From CAYVSF01 sp046482855 (GTDB taxonomy: Bacteria; Bacteroidota; Bacteroidia; Bacteroidales; UBA12077), in the NCBI GenBank assembly GCA_046482855.1, contig JAWOEH010000159.1, positions 1-27,510 of the forward strand: a stretch of 27,510 bases of DNA, written 5' to 3'. The notes under the pieces are model-generated. The model did not search any database. It saw only the letters and a program-made list of their open reading frames with translations, and was not told the origin of the DNA. A program made the translations under genes and the position numbers. Shown piece after piece: positions 1-7,562 of the stretch; the stretch's first letter is position 1; every line of letters begins with the position of its first letter.

Positions 1-254
1 TTGGCTATGGTCAGTTTGCATTTGTCTTTAAGATCTTCAAACATCTCAACCACTTCGGGGTATTTCAATATCCCGGTATTGGGGCCTTGCTCAAAGATAA
101 AACCCTCTTTTTTATGGGTTTGGATAACCCCACCAATCTTATCGGAGGCTTCCAATATTGTCACTTTTTTGCCTTTCTTTTTTAGGTACCAAGCTGTTGC
201 CAGCCCACTAAGTCCGGCACCTATAATAATGATGGGTAATTGTTGAGCGCTCAT
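1..254 (-). CDS. hemG: Protoporphyrinogen oxidase, HemG/HemY type (N-terminal part, cut by window edge)
   Basis: Only the first 84 or so codons are in the window; the gene runs off at base 1. The visible protein starts MSAQQLPIIIIGAGLSGLAT, a Rossmann dinucleotide-binding motif (GAGLSG near residues 12-17). An acidic end of beta-2 (ILEAS) and IGGVIQT then follow, as in FAD-dependent amine-oxidase-fold enzymes. The stretch GPNTGILKYPEV is what I associate with the flavin protoporphyrinogen oxidases (TIGR00562 type), which oxidise protoporphyrinogen IX to protoporphyrin IX. The ATG lies one base after the hemN stop (TGA-T-ATG), so the two genes are almost certainly translated from one mRNA and act in consecutive steps. 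Without the C-terminus another member of the fold, such as a phytoene-desaturase-like enzyme, cannot be fully excluded, but the hemN coupling makes that unlikely. Confidence 0.82.
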   Translation of the reverse strand, partial: MSAQQLPIIIIGAGLSGLATAWYLKKKGKKVTILEASDKIGGVIQTHKKEGFIFEQGPNTGILKYPEVVEMFEDLKDKCKLTIA

Positions 255-255
255 A

Positions 256-1638
256 TCAAATGGATTTTGAATAGTGTTTTGTTGTTTGTTGGTAAAGAGG
301 ATCGAAGAGAGAGGCAATATTTCGTACGAAAAACCAGCCTTGCGGAGTTAACGAAAACCCTTTTGTATTACTGACAATTAATCCCTCCTGCTCAAAACTA
401 ATTAATTTATCTTCCTCAAAACGGGTAACTTCCCTCAACCGATCAGAACTTGTTTTTGTCTCGCGAGCCATGATTTCCCAGTTTAACTCCCCATTACACA
501 TAACTTGCGTAACAACGGCTCTCACTACCTTTTCCTCTTCATTAAGCTTATAGCCACGAATATAGGCTGTTCCCTTCTCTATTATTGCTTTTGTATAGCT
601 TTGATAATCGCGGTGGGTTTGCAGGTAGCCATCGCTCAGCTGACTGATAGCCGAGGCACCCACGCCATACACTTGTCCGGTTTGTTCTTTTAGCGCATAG
701 CCCATGAAGTTTCGGTGCAGCTGCTTTTGCTCATAGGCTTTTACCAAAGGGTCCTGTGGCAAAGCAAAATGGTCGAGACCAAGAGCGGTATAGCCCTGGT
801 TGTGCAGGATATCTTTGCCTTTTGTAAAGAGCCTTAATTTCTCATTTCCCTCAATTCTGTACACCTTATCGAGCTTGTTTTGTGTGCCCTTCACCCACGG
901 AACATGGGCATAACTGAAGGTAACAATTCTATCCGGTTTCAGTGTGCTGATGTGTTCCACGCTTGTAAGAAAATCATCGGCCGATTGCCCCGGTAATCCA
1001 TATACCAAATCTACATTTAATGACCTAAAGCCGGCCTGATGAATGGCAGGAATGAGTTCCCTCAGCGGTAGTTTTGGCTCGCGACGATGAAGTGTATTCA
1101 ATATCCGGGGATGTATATCCTGCACCCCCAGGCTCAACCGGGTAAATCCCATGGCTTTCAACTGTTCGAGCTGCTTCATATCCAGGTACCCGGGATGAGC
1201 TTCTACAGCAATCTCTGCATTGGTTGCCACAGAAAAGTGCTCGAAAATCAGCTCCATAATCTCCTTCAGGTAGTGCAAAGCCACACCATTAGGCGTTCCT
1301 CCTCCCCAGTGCACTTGTTTTACAGGCCGATGGTTGTCGAGTTTTTTTGCAAGATTAAGTAACTCATGGTTTACAGCTTTAAAGTAGTGTTCTACATGGG
1401 TTTTAGCGGGTATTGTACAGGAGTTGCATGCACAAAAATGGCAAATCTGCGGACAAAAAGGCACGTGAATATAGAGCGAAATAGCATCTGGTAATGCAGT
1501 ATTTGAAGCATAAATCAGGTTGTCGGGCGTGTTTTGGGCCAGTTGGTCATGAAAAAAGTTGGCCGGAGGATAGGATGTGTAGCGAGGTACCGGATGATTA
1601 TACTTAGCAATTAATTCGTCATTGGGAAAGGCTTGCAT
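256..1638 (-). CDS. hemN: Oxygen-independent coproporphyrinogen III oxidase
   Basis: Radical SAM enzyme that decarboxylates two propionates of coproporphyrinogen III to give protoporphyrinogen IX without oxygen; cytoplasmic. The protein has the HemN signature PVPRYTSYPPANFF near the N-terminus. It also has the CxxxCxxC cluster motif CPQICHFC followed by ACNSC, the HWGGGTPN segment and the C-terminal HemN domain (GFSLTPQGWFFVRNIASLFD). These separate true HemN from the shorter HemW-type paralogues. An ATG at 1662 would add eight residues (MYNKRFNC); I prefer the ATG at 1638 because the protein then begins MQAFPNDELIAKYNHPVP like known HemNs, but neither start has a clear ribosome site. It sits 53 bases after the MFS permease gene and one base before hemG, inside the uptake operon that begins at 5485. 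An oxygen-independent enzyme fits an anaerobic or facultative lifestyle. Confidence 0.93.
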   Translation of the reverse strand: MQAFPNDELIAKYNHPVPRYTSYPPANFFHDQLAQNTPDNLIYASNTALPDAISLYIHVPFCPQICHFCACNSCTIPAKTHVEHYFKAVNHELLNLAKKLDNHRPVKQVHWGGGTPNGVALHYLKEIMELIFEHFSVATNAEIAVEAHPGYLDMKQLEQLKAMGFTRLSLGVQDIHPRILNTLHRREPKLPLRELIPAIHQAGFRSLNVDLVYGLPGQSADDFLTSVEHISTLKPDRIVTFSYAHVPWVKGTQNKLDKVYRIEGNEKLRLFTKGKDILHNQGYTALGLDHFALPQDPLVKAYEQKQLHRNFMGYALKEQTGQVYGVGASAISQLSDGYLQTHRDYQSYTKAIIEKGTAYIRGYKLNEEEKVVRAVVTQVMCNGELNWEIMARETKTSSDRLREVTRFEEDKLISFEQEGLIVSNTKGFSLTPQGWFFVRNIASLFDPLYQQTTKHYSKSI

Positions 1639-1691
1639 ACAGTTAAATCTTTTATTGTACAATGTAAAGGCAATTGATTGAATATGAGTTG

Positions 1692-2990
1692 TTAATTAAC
1701 TACCGGGACTTCTTCCTTTTTTTCCTGATTTCGCTTTTTCCGATGATGATGGGGACACTCCGGAACTTTCATTCCCTCTGGTGGATTGGTTCCTTTTACT
1801 TCGCGATAAAGCCAGGGGGTTGCCAAAGCCACAAAAACACCCAGAGCAGCTTCGGCAGCAAAAAGACCCGAGTAACCGACCATATCGGCAAGCTTACCAC
1901 TGCCCATTGCCACTAAAATACCACTTAAATGGGAAATGATAATTTGCAAACTGTAGTCGGTTCCTTCGGTATGCTCGCGTACCATTTCCATACTAATAGT
2001 GTACACAGCTGTAGAGGCCAACGCATAGGCACTCCATACAAATGCTACAGCAGGAAAAATGAGCCATGCAGGCATGTTAGCTGTGGCCATAAAGAGCATA
2101 AACAGCGCAGCAAAGGAACCATAAAGCGCAATACGGCGGATGGCTGTTTTTTTGCCCCAAAAGTGCAGTAAATGGCCTCCCACAATGGCGCCAATAGCCC
2201 CAAATGCGGTTCCGAAAATCCCCGCAATAAAGGCAATCTTCGTTACCGAATAGCCGGCATCCACCATAAAAGGCTTCATCATGGCCAGCATACCGATAAG
2301 CCCGCTATAAATGAGTGAGAGAAACAAGACCCTTCGACCGGCTCCGGGTTGCCTGAAAAATCCGGATATGGACTTCAAGCCGATGCGTTTTTTGGGAATA
2401 ACAACGGAAGTGCGATCTTTCCGGATATATTTAAGTGGGATAAGTGCCAACATTACGAAGCCCGCAAGAGCTAACAACAAATTTTGCCAGCCTAAAACCG
2501 TGTATAGATAGAGGAGCACACCGCTACCAATAAGGGTGCCCAAAAAGCTGCCAGCCGATTGCATACTATTGCCATAACTTCGTTGATTCGATGCCAGAAT
2601 TTTAACAGCCAGGGCATCGGAAGCAATATCCTGTGTGGCCGATATAATGAAAGCACCAATCATTAACACAATGATGGTTGAAAAATCGGTTGAAAGCTCA
2701 AAGAAGCCTATGGCAATAATTACGGCTGCATAAGCTACCTCAGAGGCGATGATCCACCGCTTGTAATGATGATTTGTAGGGCTTGTCCGGTCGATAAAAG
2801 GAGCCCACAGAAACTTCAGAATCCAGGGAATTTTGATCATTTGCAACATCCCGATACTGGCCAGGGAGTAGTTTTCCATGCGCATAATTACCGGAACAAC
2901 GGTGGAAAAAAAACTCATGGGGATTGACTGAGCCAGATAAAGGCTCAGTAACAATCCATATTTTTTATGGCTACTTAAAGTATTTATCAT
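1692..2990 (-). CDS. MFS permease of the AmpG/RhtX-FptX type
   Basis: 432-residue integral membrane protein with about twelve hydrophobic helices. The segment ISATQDIASDALAVKIL (near residue 115) is typical of the AmpG/PAT branch of the major facilitator superfamily. That branch includes inner-membrane siderophore permeases RhtX and FptX as well as muropeptide permease AmpG. The start ATG overlaps the stop of the TonB-dependent receptor gene by one base (TAATG), a translational-coupling arrangement. The receptor and permease therefore very likely move the same substrate, first across the outer and then across the inner membrane. The tail after the last helix is charged (HHHRKKRNQEKKEE). Known family members point to a siderophore-like ligand. 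The downstream hemN and hemG suggest a porphyrin or heme precursor as an alternative; this is inference. Confidence 0.8.
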   Translation of the reverse strand: MINTLSSHKKYGLLLSLYLAQSIPMSFFSTVVPVIMRMENYSLASIGMLQMIKIPWILKFLWAPFIDRTSPTNHHYKRWIIASEVAYAAVIIAIGFFELSTDFSTIIVLMIGAFIISATQDIASDALAVKILASNQRSYGNSMQSAGSFLGTLIGSGVLLYLYTVLGWQNLLLALAGFVMLALIPLKYIRKDRTSVVIPKKRIGLKSISGFFRQPGAGRRVLFLSLIYSGLIGMLAMMKPFMVDAGYSVTKIAFIAGIFGTAFGAIGAIVGGHLLHFWGKKTAIRRIALYGSFAALFMLFMATANMPAWLIFPAVAFVWSAYALASTAVYTISMEMVREHTEGTDYSLQIIISHLSGILVAMGSGKLADMVGYSGLFAAEAALGVFVALATPWLYREVKGTNPPEGMKVPECPHHHRKKRNQEKKEEVPVVN

Positions 2991-5089
2991 TATAAAGCTC
3001 CTTTATAGCTTAATGTAAAGCCAATTAACCGTGGAATACCTGTTTGTGTGTATTGATTATTTAAGGCTTCAAAATAGAATGCCTGGTACTGTGTTTCGGT
3101 TATATTTTTTGCCCAGAGACTAAAGGTAATATCTTTTATATCAGCCGATAGTTTTGCATTCAGCACACCATAGTCGGTTTGTTTCATGCTATTCTCTTCG
3201 GTCCAGTATTGTTTTCCTGTATGTGCATACTGGCAAGCCAACGTAACACTATGTATCCAGTTGTTTTTAAGTAACATGCGGTATTGTCCTCCTCCATTGG
3301 CCGTAAACCTTGGAATATATGGCAAGAAATTGCCGTTCAAATTATCGCCGGTTTTGGGGTTGGTTTCATAATCCACAAAAGTGGCCTTAGTATAACCGAG
3401 AGCACCGTGTACCAAGAGATTTTGAATTGGAAGGGTGGTTACTTCCAATTCAAACCCATAGCTTTGGCTTTTCCCTGCATTGGTAATCATGGACCCCATA
3501 CCACTGGGTACTGGCTGGTAGATTTGCTGGTTATCCCAATCGATAAAGAAAAGTGCCAGATTTGTAGTGACTTTTTTTTGCAACCATTCTTTGCGCATAC
3601 CCATTTCGTAGTTCCAACTATGCTCGGCATTGTAGGAAATATGTGCCTGCTCTTCGAAAGTGGAGTTAAACCCACCACTTTTGTATCCTTTAGCGATAGA
3701 AGCATATGCATTTCCTTTGTTGCCAAAGGGAAACTTAATGGTTATCTTTGGTAACCATTGATGAAACCATTGTGAAGGTAGGGTATCCTGCTTGTTCAGT
3801 GTATTGTCCAATACACGATTTTCGGCCACATAGTCCATCTTACTATATTCGGTATCGTAACGCAGTCCCACTGTAATATCTAATGCATTAAGAAGTTGAT
3901 ACATGGTAAACTGACTAAAAGCAGCTGCAGAAGCATTTTGATCCTGATAATTCTTTCGCTTGTTATAGCCCTCAGGAGTGTGATAGGCTGCCTGAGCGTC
4001 GGCACCATAAATAACATGGACTGTTTTGTTAAGATCCTGGTAAAACCCATAAACTCCGGAAGTAAACGACCACTTTGAGCGCTGCAGTTGGTATCGTAAC
4101 TCTTGTGAGGCCAACCATTGTTCCCGATCTTGTTCCACTCGGAAAAGATCCTGCACCGTAAAATCCTGATCTACTTTATGCTGATCCTTTATATGTTGTG
4201 CGCTTGTTAATGAGGTAAGGGTTCCTTCACCCAATGAGTATTGCCAATTTACCGACGCGGTAGTAAGATCTCGGTTGTAGCCACTGGGGAAATCGTAGGC
4301 TACACCGGAAGTTTGTTCTCCAACACCAATTTTTTTGTAAGCAAAACCCTCGTTTTCGGAATGATGATGTTTGATAGCTGTTCGGAAAACCGATTTCTCT
4401 TTTTTCCAGTTAAGTTTCACCTCTCCCTGGTAAGATGTGGTTGCATCAGCGCCGCTGTGGGTGAAGTTGTTGGTAAAGTAGCCATCGCGGGTTTGGTATT
4501 GAGCCGTGATCTTACCGGAAAGATTTTCACGTATGGGTTGATTATGTGCAATAACGTATTTGTGCGTATTGAAATTGCCGTATTCTGCCTCAAATTGGGT
4601 CTGTGGTCGAGACGAGGGCTCCTGGGTGATGATATGAATCAATCCGCCCATGGTATTGCGCCCGTAAAGGGTGCCTTGGGGGCCACGCAACACCTCCACC
4701 TGTTTTATGTTCAGGAGTTGAAAATCGAAGGTGCCTTTATCGTAATAAGGAACTCCATCCACATAAAGACCTACTGCAGGATCCCCTATACGCGATCCAA
4801 TGCCTCGTATGTATATTGGAGAGGTAAGTTGTGTGCCATAATCGGGCATATATAAATTGGGTACAAGAGCTGTTAAGTCATTAAGCTTCTGGAAATGATG
4901 TTGCTGAAATTGATAGGAGGATACATTTGTTAAAGAAGCCGGCACGAGAGCTGATTTTTCAGCCTCTTTATTTGCGGATATGGTAACCTCGTCTAAATCA
5001 TATTGATCAATCAATAAGGTATCGGGTTGTGCAAAAACACTTAAACTCATAAAAAGTGTACTCGCACACAGCCATAATTTGCGCTGCAT
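2990..5089 (-). CDS. TonB-dependent outer-membrane receptor
   Basis: 699 residues with a Sec signal peptide (MQRKLWLCASTLFMSLSVFA). A TonB-box-like stretch follows near residues 30-40 (LDEVTISANK). The plug domain shows SPIYIRGIGSRIGDPAVGLY, VDGVPYYDKGTF, VEVLRGPQGTLYGRNTMGG and IHIITQEPS. The remaining 500 residues alternate in the way of a 22-strand barrel and end in GFTLSYKGAL. There is no N-terminal carboxypeptidase-regulatory or STN domain and no SusD partner. It therefore belongs to the classic siderophore/heme/vitamin class rather than the SusC glycan class. It shares the TAATG junction with the MFS permease and follows the small membrane protein by 48 bases. Substrate cannot be read from sequence; metal chelate or porphyrin is most likely from context. 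Confidence 0.92.
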   Translation of the reverse strand: MQRKLWLCASTLFMSLSVFAQPDTLLIDQYDLDEVTISANKEAEKSALVPASLTNVSSYQFQQHHFQKLNDLTALVPNLYMPDYGTQLTSPIYIRGIGSRIGDPAVGLYVDGVPYYDKGTFDFQLLNIKQVEVLRGPQGTLYGRNTMGGLIHIITQEPSSRPQTQFEAEYGNFNTHKYVIAHNQPIRENLSGKITAQYQTRDGYFTNNFTHSGADATTSYQGEVKLNWKKEKSVFRTAIKHHHSENEGFAYKKIGVGEQTSGVAYDFPSGYNRDLTTASVNWQYSLGEGTLTSLTSAQHIKDQHKVDQDFTVQDLFRVEQDREQWLASQELRYQLQRSKWSFTSGVYGFYQDLNKTVHVIYGADAQAAYHTPEGYNKRKNYQDQNASAAAFSQFTMYQLLNALDITVGLRYDTEYSKMDYVAENRVLDNTLNKQDTLPSQWFHQWLPKITIKFPFGNKGNAYASIAKGYKSGGFNSTFEEQAHISYNAEHSWNYEMGMRKEWLQKKVTTNLALFFIDWDNQQIYQPVPSGMGSMITNAGKSQSYGFELEVTTLPIQNLLVHGALGYTKATFVDYETNPKTGDNLNGNFLPYIPRFTANGGGQYRMLLKNNWIHSVTLACQYAHTGKQYWTEENSMKQTDYGVLNAKLSADIKDITFSLWAKNITETQYQAFYFEALNNQYTQTGIPRLIGFTLSYKGAL

Positions 5090-5137
5090 AGCATTAAATT
5101 TTTAGTTTTTACTCAGGTAGTTAAGAAAATTATTGGG

Positions 5138-5485
5138 CTATGCAACAAAGGGTGGAGCACGCATAGGCATGCATGCACAAACATATAAGCTGGGAAGTTG
5201 CCTGTGCGTAGGCGTAATGGAGACCAAAGATCTCTCAGGAGGTGTTAGTCGTGGTTTTCTTTCGCTAACGAGTTTATCGCTATTCTGTTTTAGAGAATCA
5301 TAATACTGGAAACTATCTGCTTGAGCCTTTTCACAATTCTCCGTAATTTGGAACTGAACCTTAGCGGATAGGTCCTGATTAGTATCAGGGGCTTGTTTGG
5401 TATGAGATTGCACAGCAAACACAAGCAACATTCCGAAGAATAATGCGTAGGGTAATAATGTTGACAATGCACCTGTTACAAACAT
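5138..5485 (-). CDS. Small membrane-anchored protein with C-terminal CAC-MPMRAPP motif
   Basis: 115 residues: one N-terminal hydrophobic segment (about 5-26), a polar middle with many Gln, Lys and Asp, and a C-terminal VCACMPMRAPPFVA. The tail carries two Cys, two Met and an Arg-Ala-Pro-Pro element. This is the kind of short conserved tail I associate with small proteins encoded just upstream of metal-related TonB receptors (compare the RAPP ending of DUF2946-like proteins); I have not confirmed homology. It is the first gene of the operon: an exact -7 box lies 18 bases upstream and the receptor gene begins 48 bases downstream. The Cys/Met cluster could bind a metal such as copper or iron, or heme, at the periplasmic face; this is inference. 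No other function is assignable. Confidence 0.65.
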   Translation of the reverse strand: MFVTGALSTLLPYALFFGMLLVFAVQSHTKQAPDTNQDLSAKVQFQITENCEKAQADSFQYYDSLKQNSDKLVSERKPRLTPPERSLVSITPTHRQLPSLYVCACMPMRAPPFVA

Positions 5486-5502
5486 GTAGTAGATATTTAC
5501 AG

Positions 5503-5510
5503 CAAAAGTA
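5503..5510 (-). promoter_or_regulatory. -7 promoter box for the receptor/permease/hemN/hemG operon
   Basis: Minus strand reads TACTTTTG, an exact match to the Bacteroidota -7 consensus TAnnTTTG, 18 bases before the ATG at 5485. No clear -33 TTTG is seen at the expected distance. No convincing Fur-type palindrome is seen either. Confidence 0.6.
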
Positions 5511-5565
5511 GAAAATTATTGGGAAAATCTTCCTTCTGCTCCATGCAAAATGTGCCCGTTTTTGG

Positions 5566-6192
5566 CTAGGTTCTTTTGGGGTTTTTAGGAAACCAGCCCT
5601 TTTCAACGCGCTCCTCCTGTTCGATGATTTCACCAATGCCCCACAAGTAGGTGAAGCCTGTAATAGCCAGTATAGCAGACAATTCTGCGTGCTCAGTGAA
5701 AGCTGCCAGAATAACCAACCCCAACCCAAGAATTAGAAAGCCAATCCAGAATTTCTTTGTAAAATAATATTCTGCAACAATGGTTAAATAACGTGCTTTA
5801 CTAATGATAATAAAGGTAGCAAACCCTACTACTAAACCACTGAAGTTTAAATTGCAAAAGACAATTATAGCCGGAAGCAGGAGTACATAGGTGCGTTTCG
5901 GATTCGCCCTGGCTTGCCCTTTTTTTACACGATCGTGTTGTTTAATTAATTCCAGAACGCTCCAAAAGGAAGAGAAACCCAATACGCCAAGAAATATGGA
6001 CCAAAAGTTGTGGAAAACAAACAAGGAAGCAACCACCGCTATTAAACCCGGAATCATGAATACGGGCCAGGCTTTACGACTCCAGTAATATTCCACTTTA
6101 ACCACCAAAGGGTGAAACAGTCCAATGGTAAAAAAGGCGGCAAGACCCGTAAGCAGGCCTTGCCAATTTATCATTTGAATCCAGTCACTCAT
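5566..6192 (-). CDS. Tandem-duplicated DUF4491-family membrane protein
   Basis: 208 residues made of two DUF4491-like units (about 1-101 and 102-208); single-unit proteins of about 100 residues are what I know of this Bacteroidota family. Each unit has three or so hydrophobic helices, a VEYYW/AEYYF motif after the first, a GF-x-x-x-W turn near its end, and a terminal basic block. Unit 1 ends DRVKKGQARANPKRT; unit 2 ends ERVEKGWFPKNPKRT. Unit 1 keeps the more typical start (GLFHPLVVKVEYYW), while unit 2 keeps the more typical end. The halves have therefore diverged at opposite termini. The gene starts three bases after the adenylate kinase gene ends, so the two are co-transcribed. Function of the family is unknown; membrane location is clear. 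Confidence 0.85.
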   Translation of the reverse strand: MSDWIQMINWQGLLTGLAAFFTIGLFHPLVVKVEYYWSRKAWPVFMIPGLIAVVASLFVFHNFWSIFLGVLGFSSFWSVLELIKQHDRVKKGQARANPKRTYVLLLPAIIVFCNLNFSGLVVGFATFIIISKARYLTIVAEYYFTKKFWIGFLILGLGLVILAAFTEHAELSAILAITGFTYLWGIGEIIEQEERVEKGWFPKNPKRT

Positions 6193-6195
6193 AGA

Positions 6196-7365
6196 TTAGC
6201 GTAAATTTTTAAAAGCTTGATCAATGATGCCTGTAATGCGATTAAAGACTTGTTCCTGAGAACCTTTTCCATCGATTGTGTGAACAGCTTTTTGTTTTTG
6301 GTAATAATCCAAAAGCGGTGAAGAGTACTCTTCGAAGCGCTCTAGCCTATTTATAATTATCTCAGTATCTTTATCATAAGGTCTTTTATCTATAGTTTTA
6401 CTTCTTGCGCTCAGCCGCTTCAGGGATTCAAGGGTTGGCACATCAAGATTCACCACCATATTCACAGAGGTGTTTAGTCTCCTTAATAAGCCATCAAGGA
6501 TGTATGCCTGTACGATGGTGCGCGGAAATCCTTTAAAGAAAAATCCCCGAGCATCGGGATGTGTTTTTATCTGATTCTCAATAAGTTTAATTGCAATTTC
6601 ATCCGGTACAATATCTCCTTTTTCCATGTACTCTTTGGCACTCTTCCCCATTTCGGTACCTTTTTCAATTTCCTTACGCAAAAGCGAGCCAGTGGAGATA
6701 TAAACCAGGTTGTATCGTTCAGCTAAAAGTTTTCCTTGGGTTCCTTTGCCTGATCCTGGAGGGCCGTATAATACAATATTTAACCACTCTTTTGTGAGCG
6801 AGTGCTCAACTACATTGGTGATACGTTCGAAAATTTCTTCAACTTCTCCCACACCATCAACTGAATAGTAGATATTTTTCTCCTTGTAAAAGTCAGCTAC
6901 CGGAAGGGTCTTATTTTGGTACTCATTCAACCGATTTTCAATTATTTCCATGGTGTCATCGGCCCGATTTTCCTTTTTAGCTCTTGACATCATGCGCTTT
7001 AGGAGCAATTCATGCGGTACTTCCAGACTGATCATGCAGTTGAGTGATGTATTGAGCTTAAGTAATAAGCCTTCAAGGATGTAAGCTTGTACCACTGTTC
7101 GGGGAAACCCGTCGAATAGGAAACCATTGACATTAGGGGTACCCTGAATTTTTTTCTCAATAATCTGAACGATGATTTCGTCGGAAACCAGTCCGCCCCG
7201 CTCAATAACGTTCTTAGCTTTCATACCAAGATCGCTGCCTTCAGCTATCTCTTCCCGGAGAATATCCCCTGTAGAGATATAGGCAAGGTTATAGGCCTTC
7301 ATGAGCTTTTTCGATTGGGTTCCTTTCCCGGCTCCGGGAGGCCCGAACAATGCAATGTTAAACAT
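6196..7365 (-). CDS. adk: Double-domain (tandem) adenylate kinase
   Basis: 389 residues, about twice a normal adenylate kinase, formed by two complete short-LID units (1-191 and 195-389). Unit 1 has P-loop GPPGAGKGTQ (8-17), AMP-site STGD (31-34), DGFPRT (85-90) and the lid arginines and DD pair in NRADD. It should catalyse ATP + AMP = 2 ADP in the cytoplasm. Unit 2 keeps its P-loop GPPGSGKGTQ (201-210) and the paired arginines. However, the family aspartate of DGFPRT, which helps bind the Mg-nucleotide in E. coli Adk, is lysine (KGFPRT, K278), and STGD is STGS. Unit 2 is thus probably impaired or altered in specificity. No second adk is in the window. The gene leads a two-gene unit with the duplicated DUF4491 protein, from a promoter 37 bases upstream. 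Confidence 0.92.
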   Translation of the reverse strand: MFNIALFGPPGAGKGTQSKKLMKAYNLAYISTGDILREEIAEGSDLGMKAKNVIERGGLVSDEIIVQIIEKKIQGTPNVNGFLFDGFPRTVVQAYILEGLLLKLNTSLNCMISLEVPHELLLKRMMSRAKKENRADDTMEIIENRLNEYQNKTLPVADFYKEKNIYYSVDGVGEVEEIFERITNVVEHSLTKEWLNIVLYGPPGSGKGTQGKLLAERYNLVYISTGSLLRKEIEKGTEMGKSAKEYMEKGDIVPDEIAIKLIENQIKTHPDARGFFFKGFPRTIVQAYILDGLLRRLNTSVNMVVNLDVPTLESLKRLSARSKTIDKRPYDKDTEIIINRLERFEEYSSPLLDYYQKQKAVHTIDGKGSQEQVFNRITGIIDQAFKNLR

Positions 7366-7402
7366 ATGCTTTAAATTTGTGTATTACATAGGTTTCGTTT
7401 GC

Positions 7403-7410
7403 CAAAGATA
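7403..7410 (-). promoter_or_regulatory. -7 promoter box for the adenylate kinase/DUF4491 unit
   Basis: TATCTTTG on the minus strand matches TAnnTTTG exactly, 37 bases upstream of the adenylate kinase ATG. It lies beyond the terminator of the upstream darB gene, so these two genes form a separate transcription unit. Confidence 0.6.
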
Positions 7411-7496
7411 AACAATTATTACCTCCGATGTAAGTAAAGATAGTAAACACCCTACTGAGAACCAAAGAACACCCAAAAAAGCACCCCCCATACTAC

Positions 7497-7524
7497 AAAA
7501 AAAGCACCTGTTTATTAGGTGCTT
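7497..7524 (-). terminator. Rho-independent terminator after darB
   Basis: Perfect 8-bp stem AAGCACCT / AGGTGCTT (7502-7509 with 7517-7524) with a 7-base loop, followed on the minus strand by an uninterrupted run of T. It lies about 40 bases past the darB stop. Confidence 0.9.
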
Positions 7525-7562
7525 ATGGTGTGACTAAAATAATCTTTTTAGAAAAATGCTTG

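Noticed and set aside
3284..3754. 156-residue plus-strand frame
   Set aside because: Antisense shadow of the TonB receptor barrel region.
4241..4855. 204-residue plus-strand frame
   Set aside because: It lies wholly inside the TonB receptor gene on the other strand, and its sequence has no family features.
5385..5729. 114-residue minus-strand frame bridging the DUF4491 gene end and the small protein
   Set aside because: It overlaps two better-supported genes and the promoter at 5503-5510, with a random-looking composition.
7425..7500. C-rich, A-rich tract with repeated ACACCC-like words
   Set aside because: The units are irregular and too short to support a repeat array or structured RNA. 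It probably reflects base skew between the terminator and the adk promoter.
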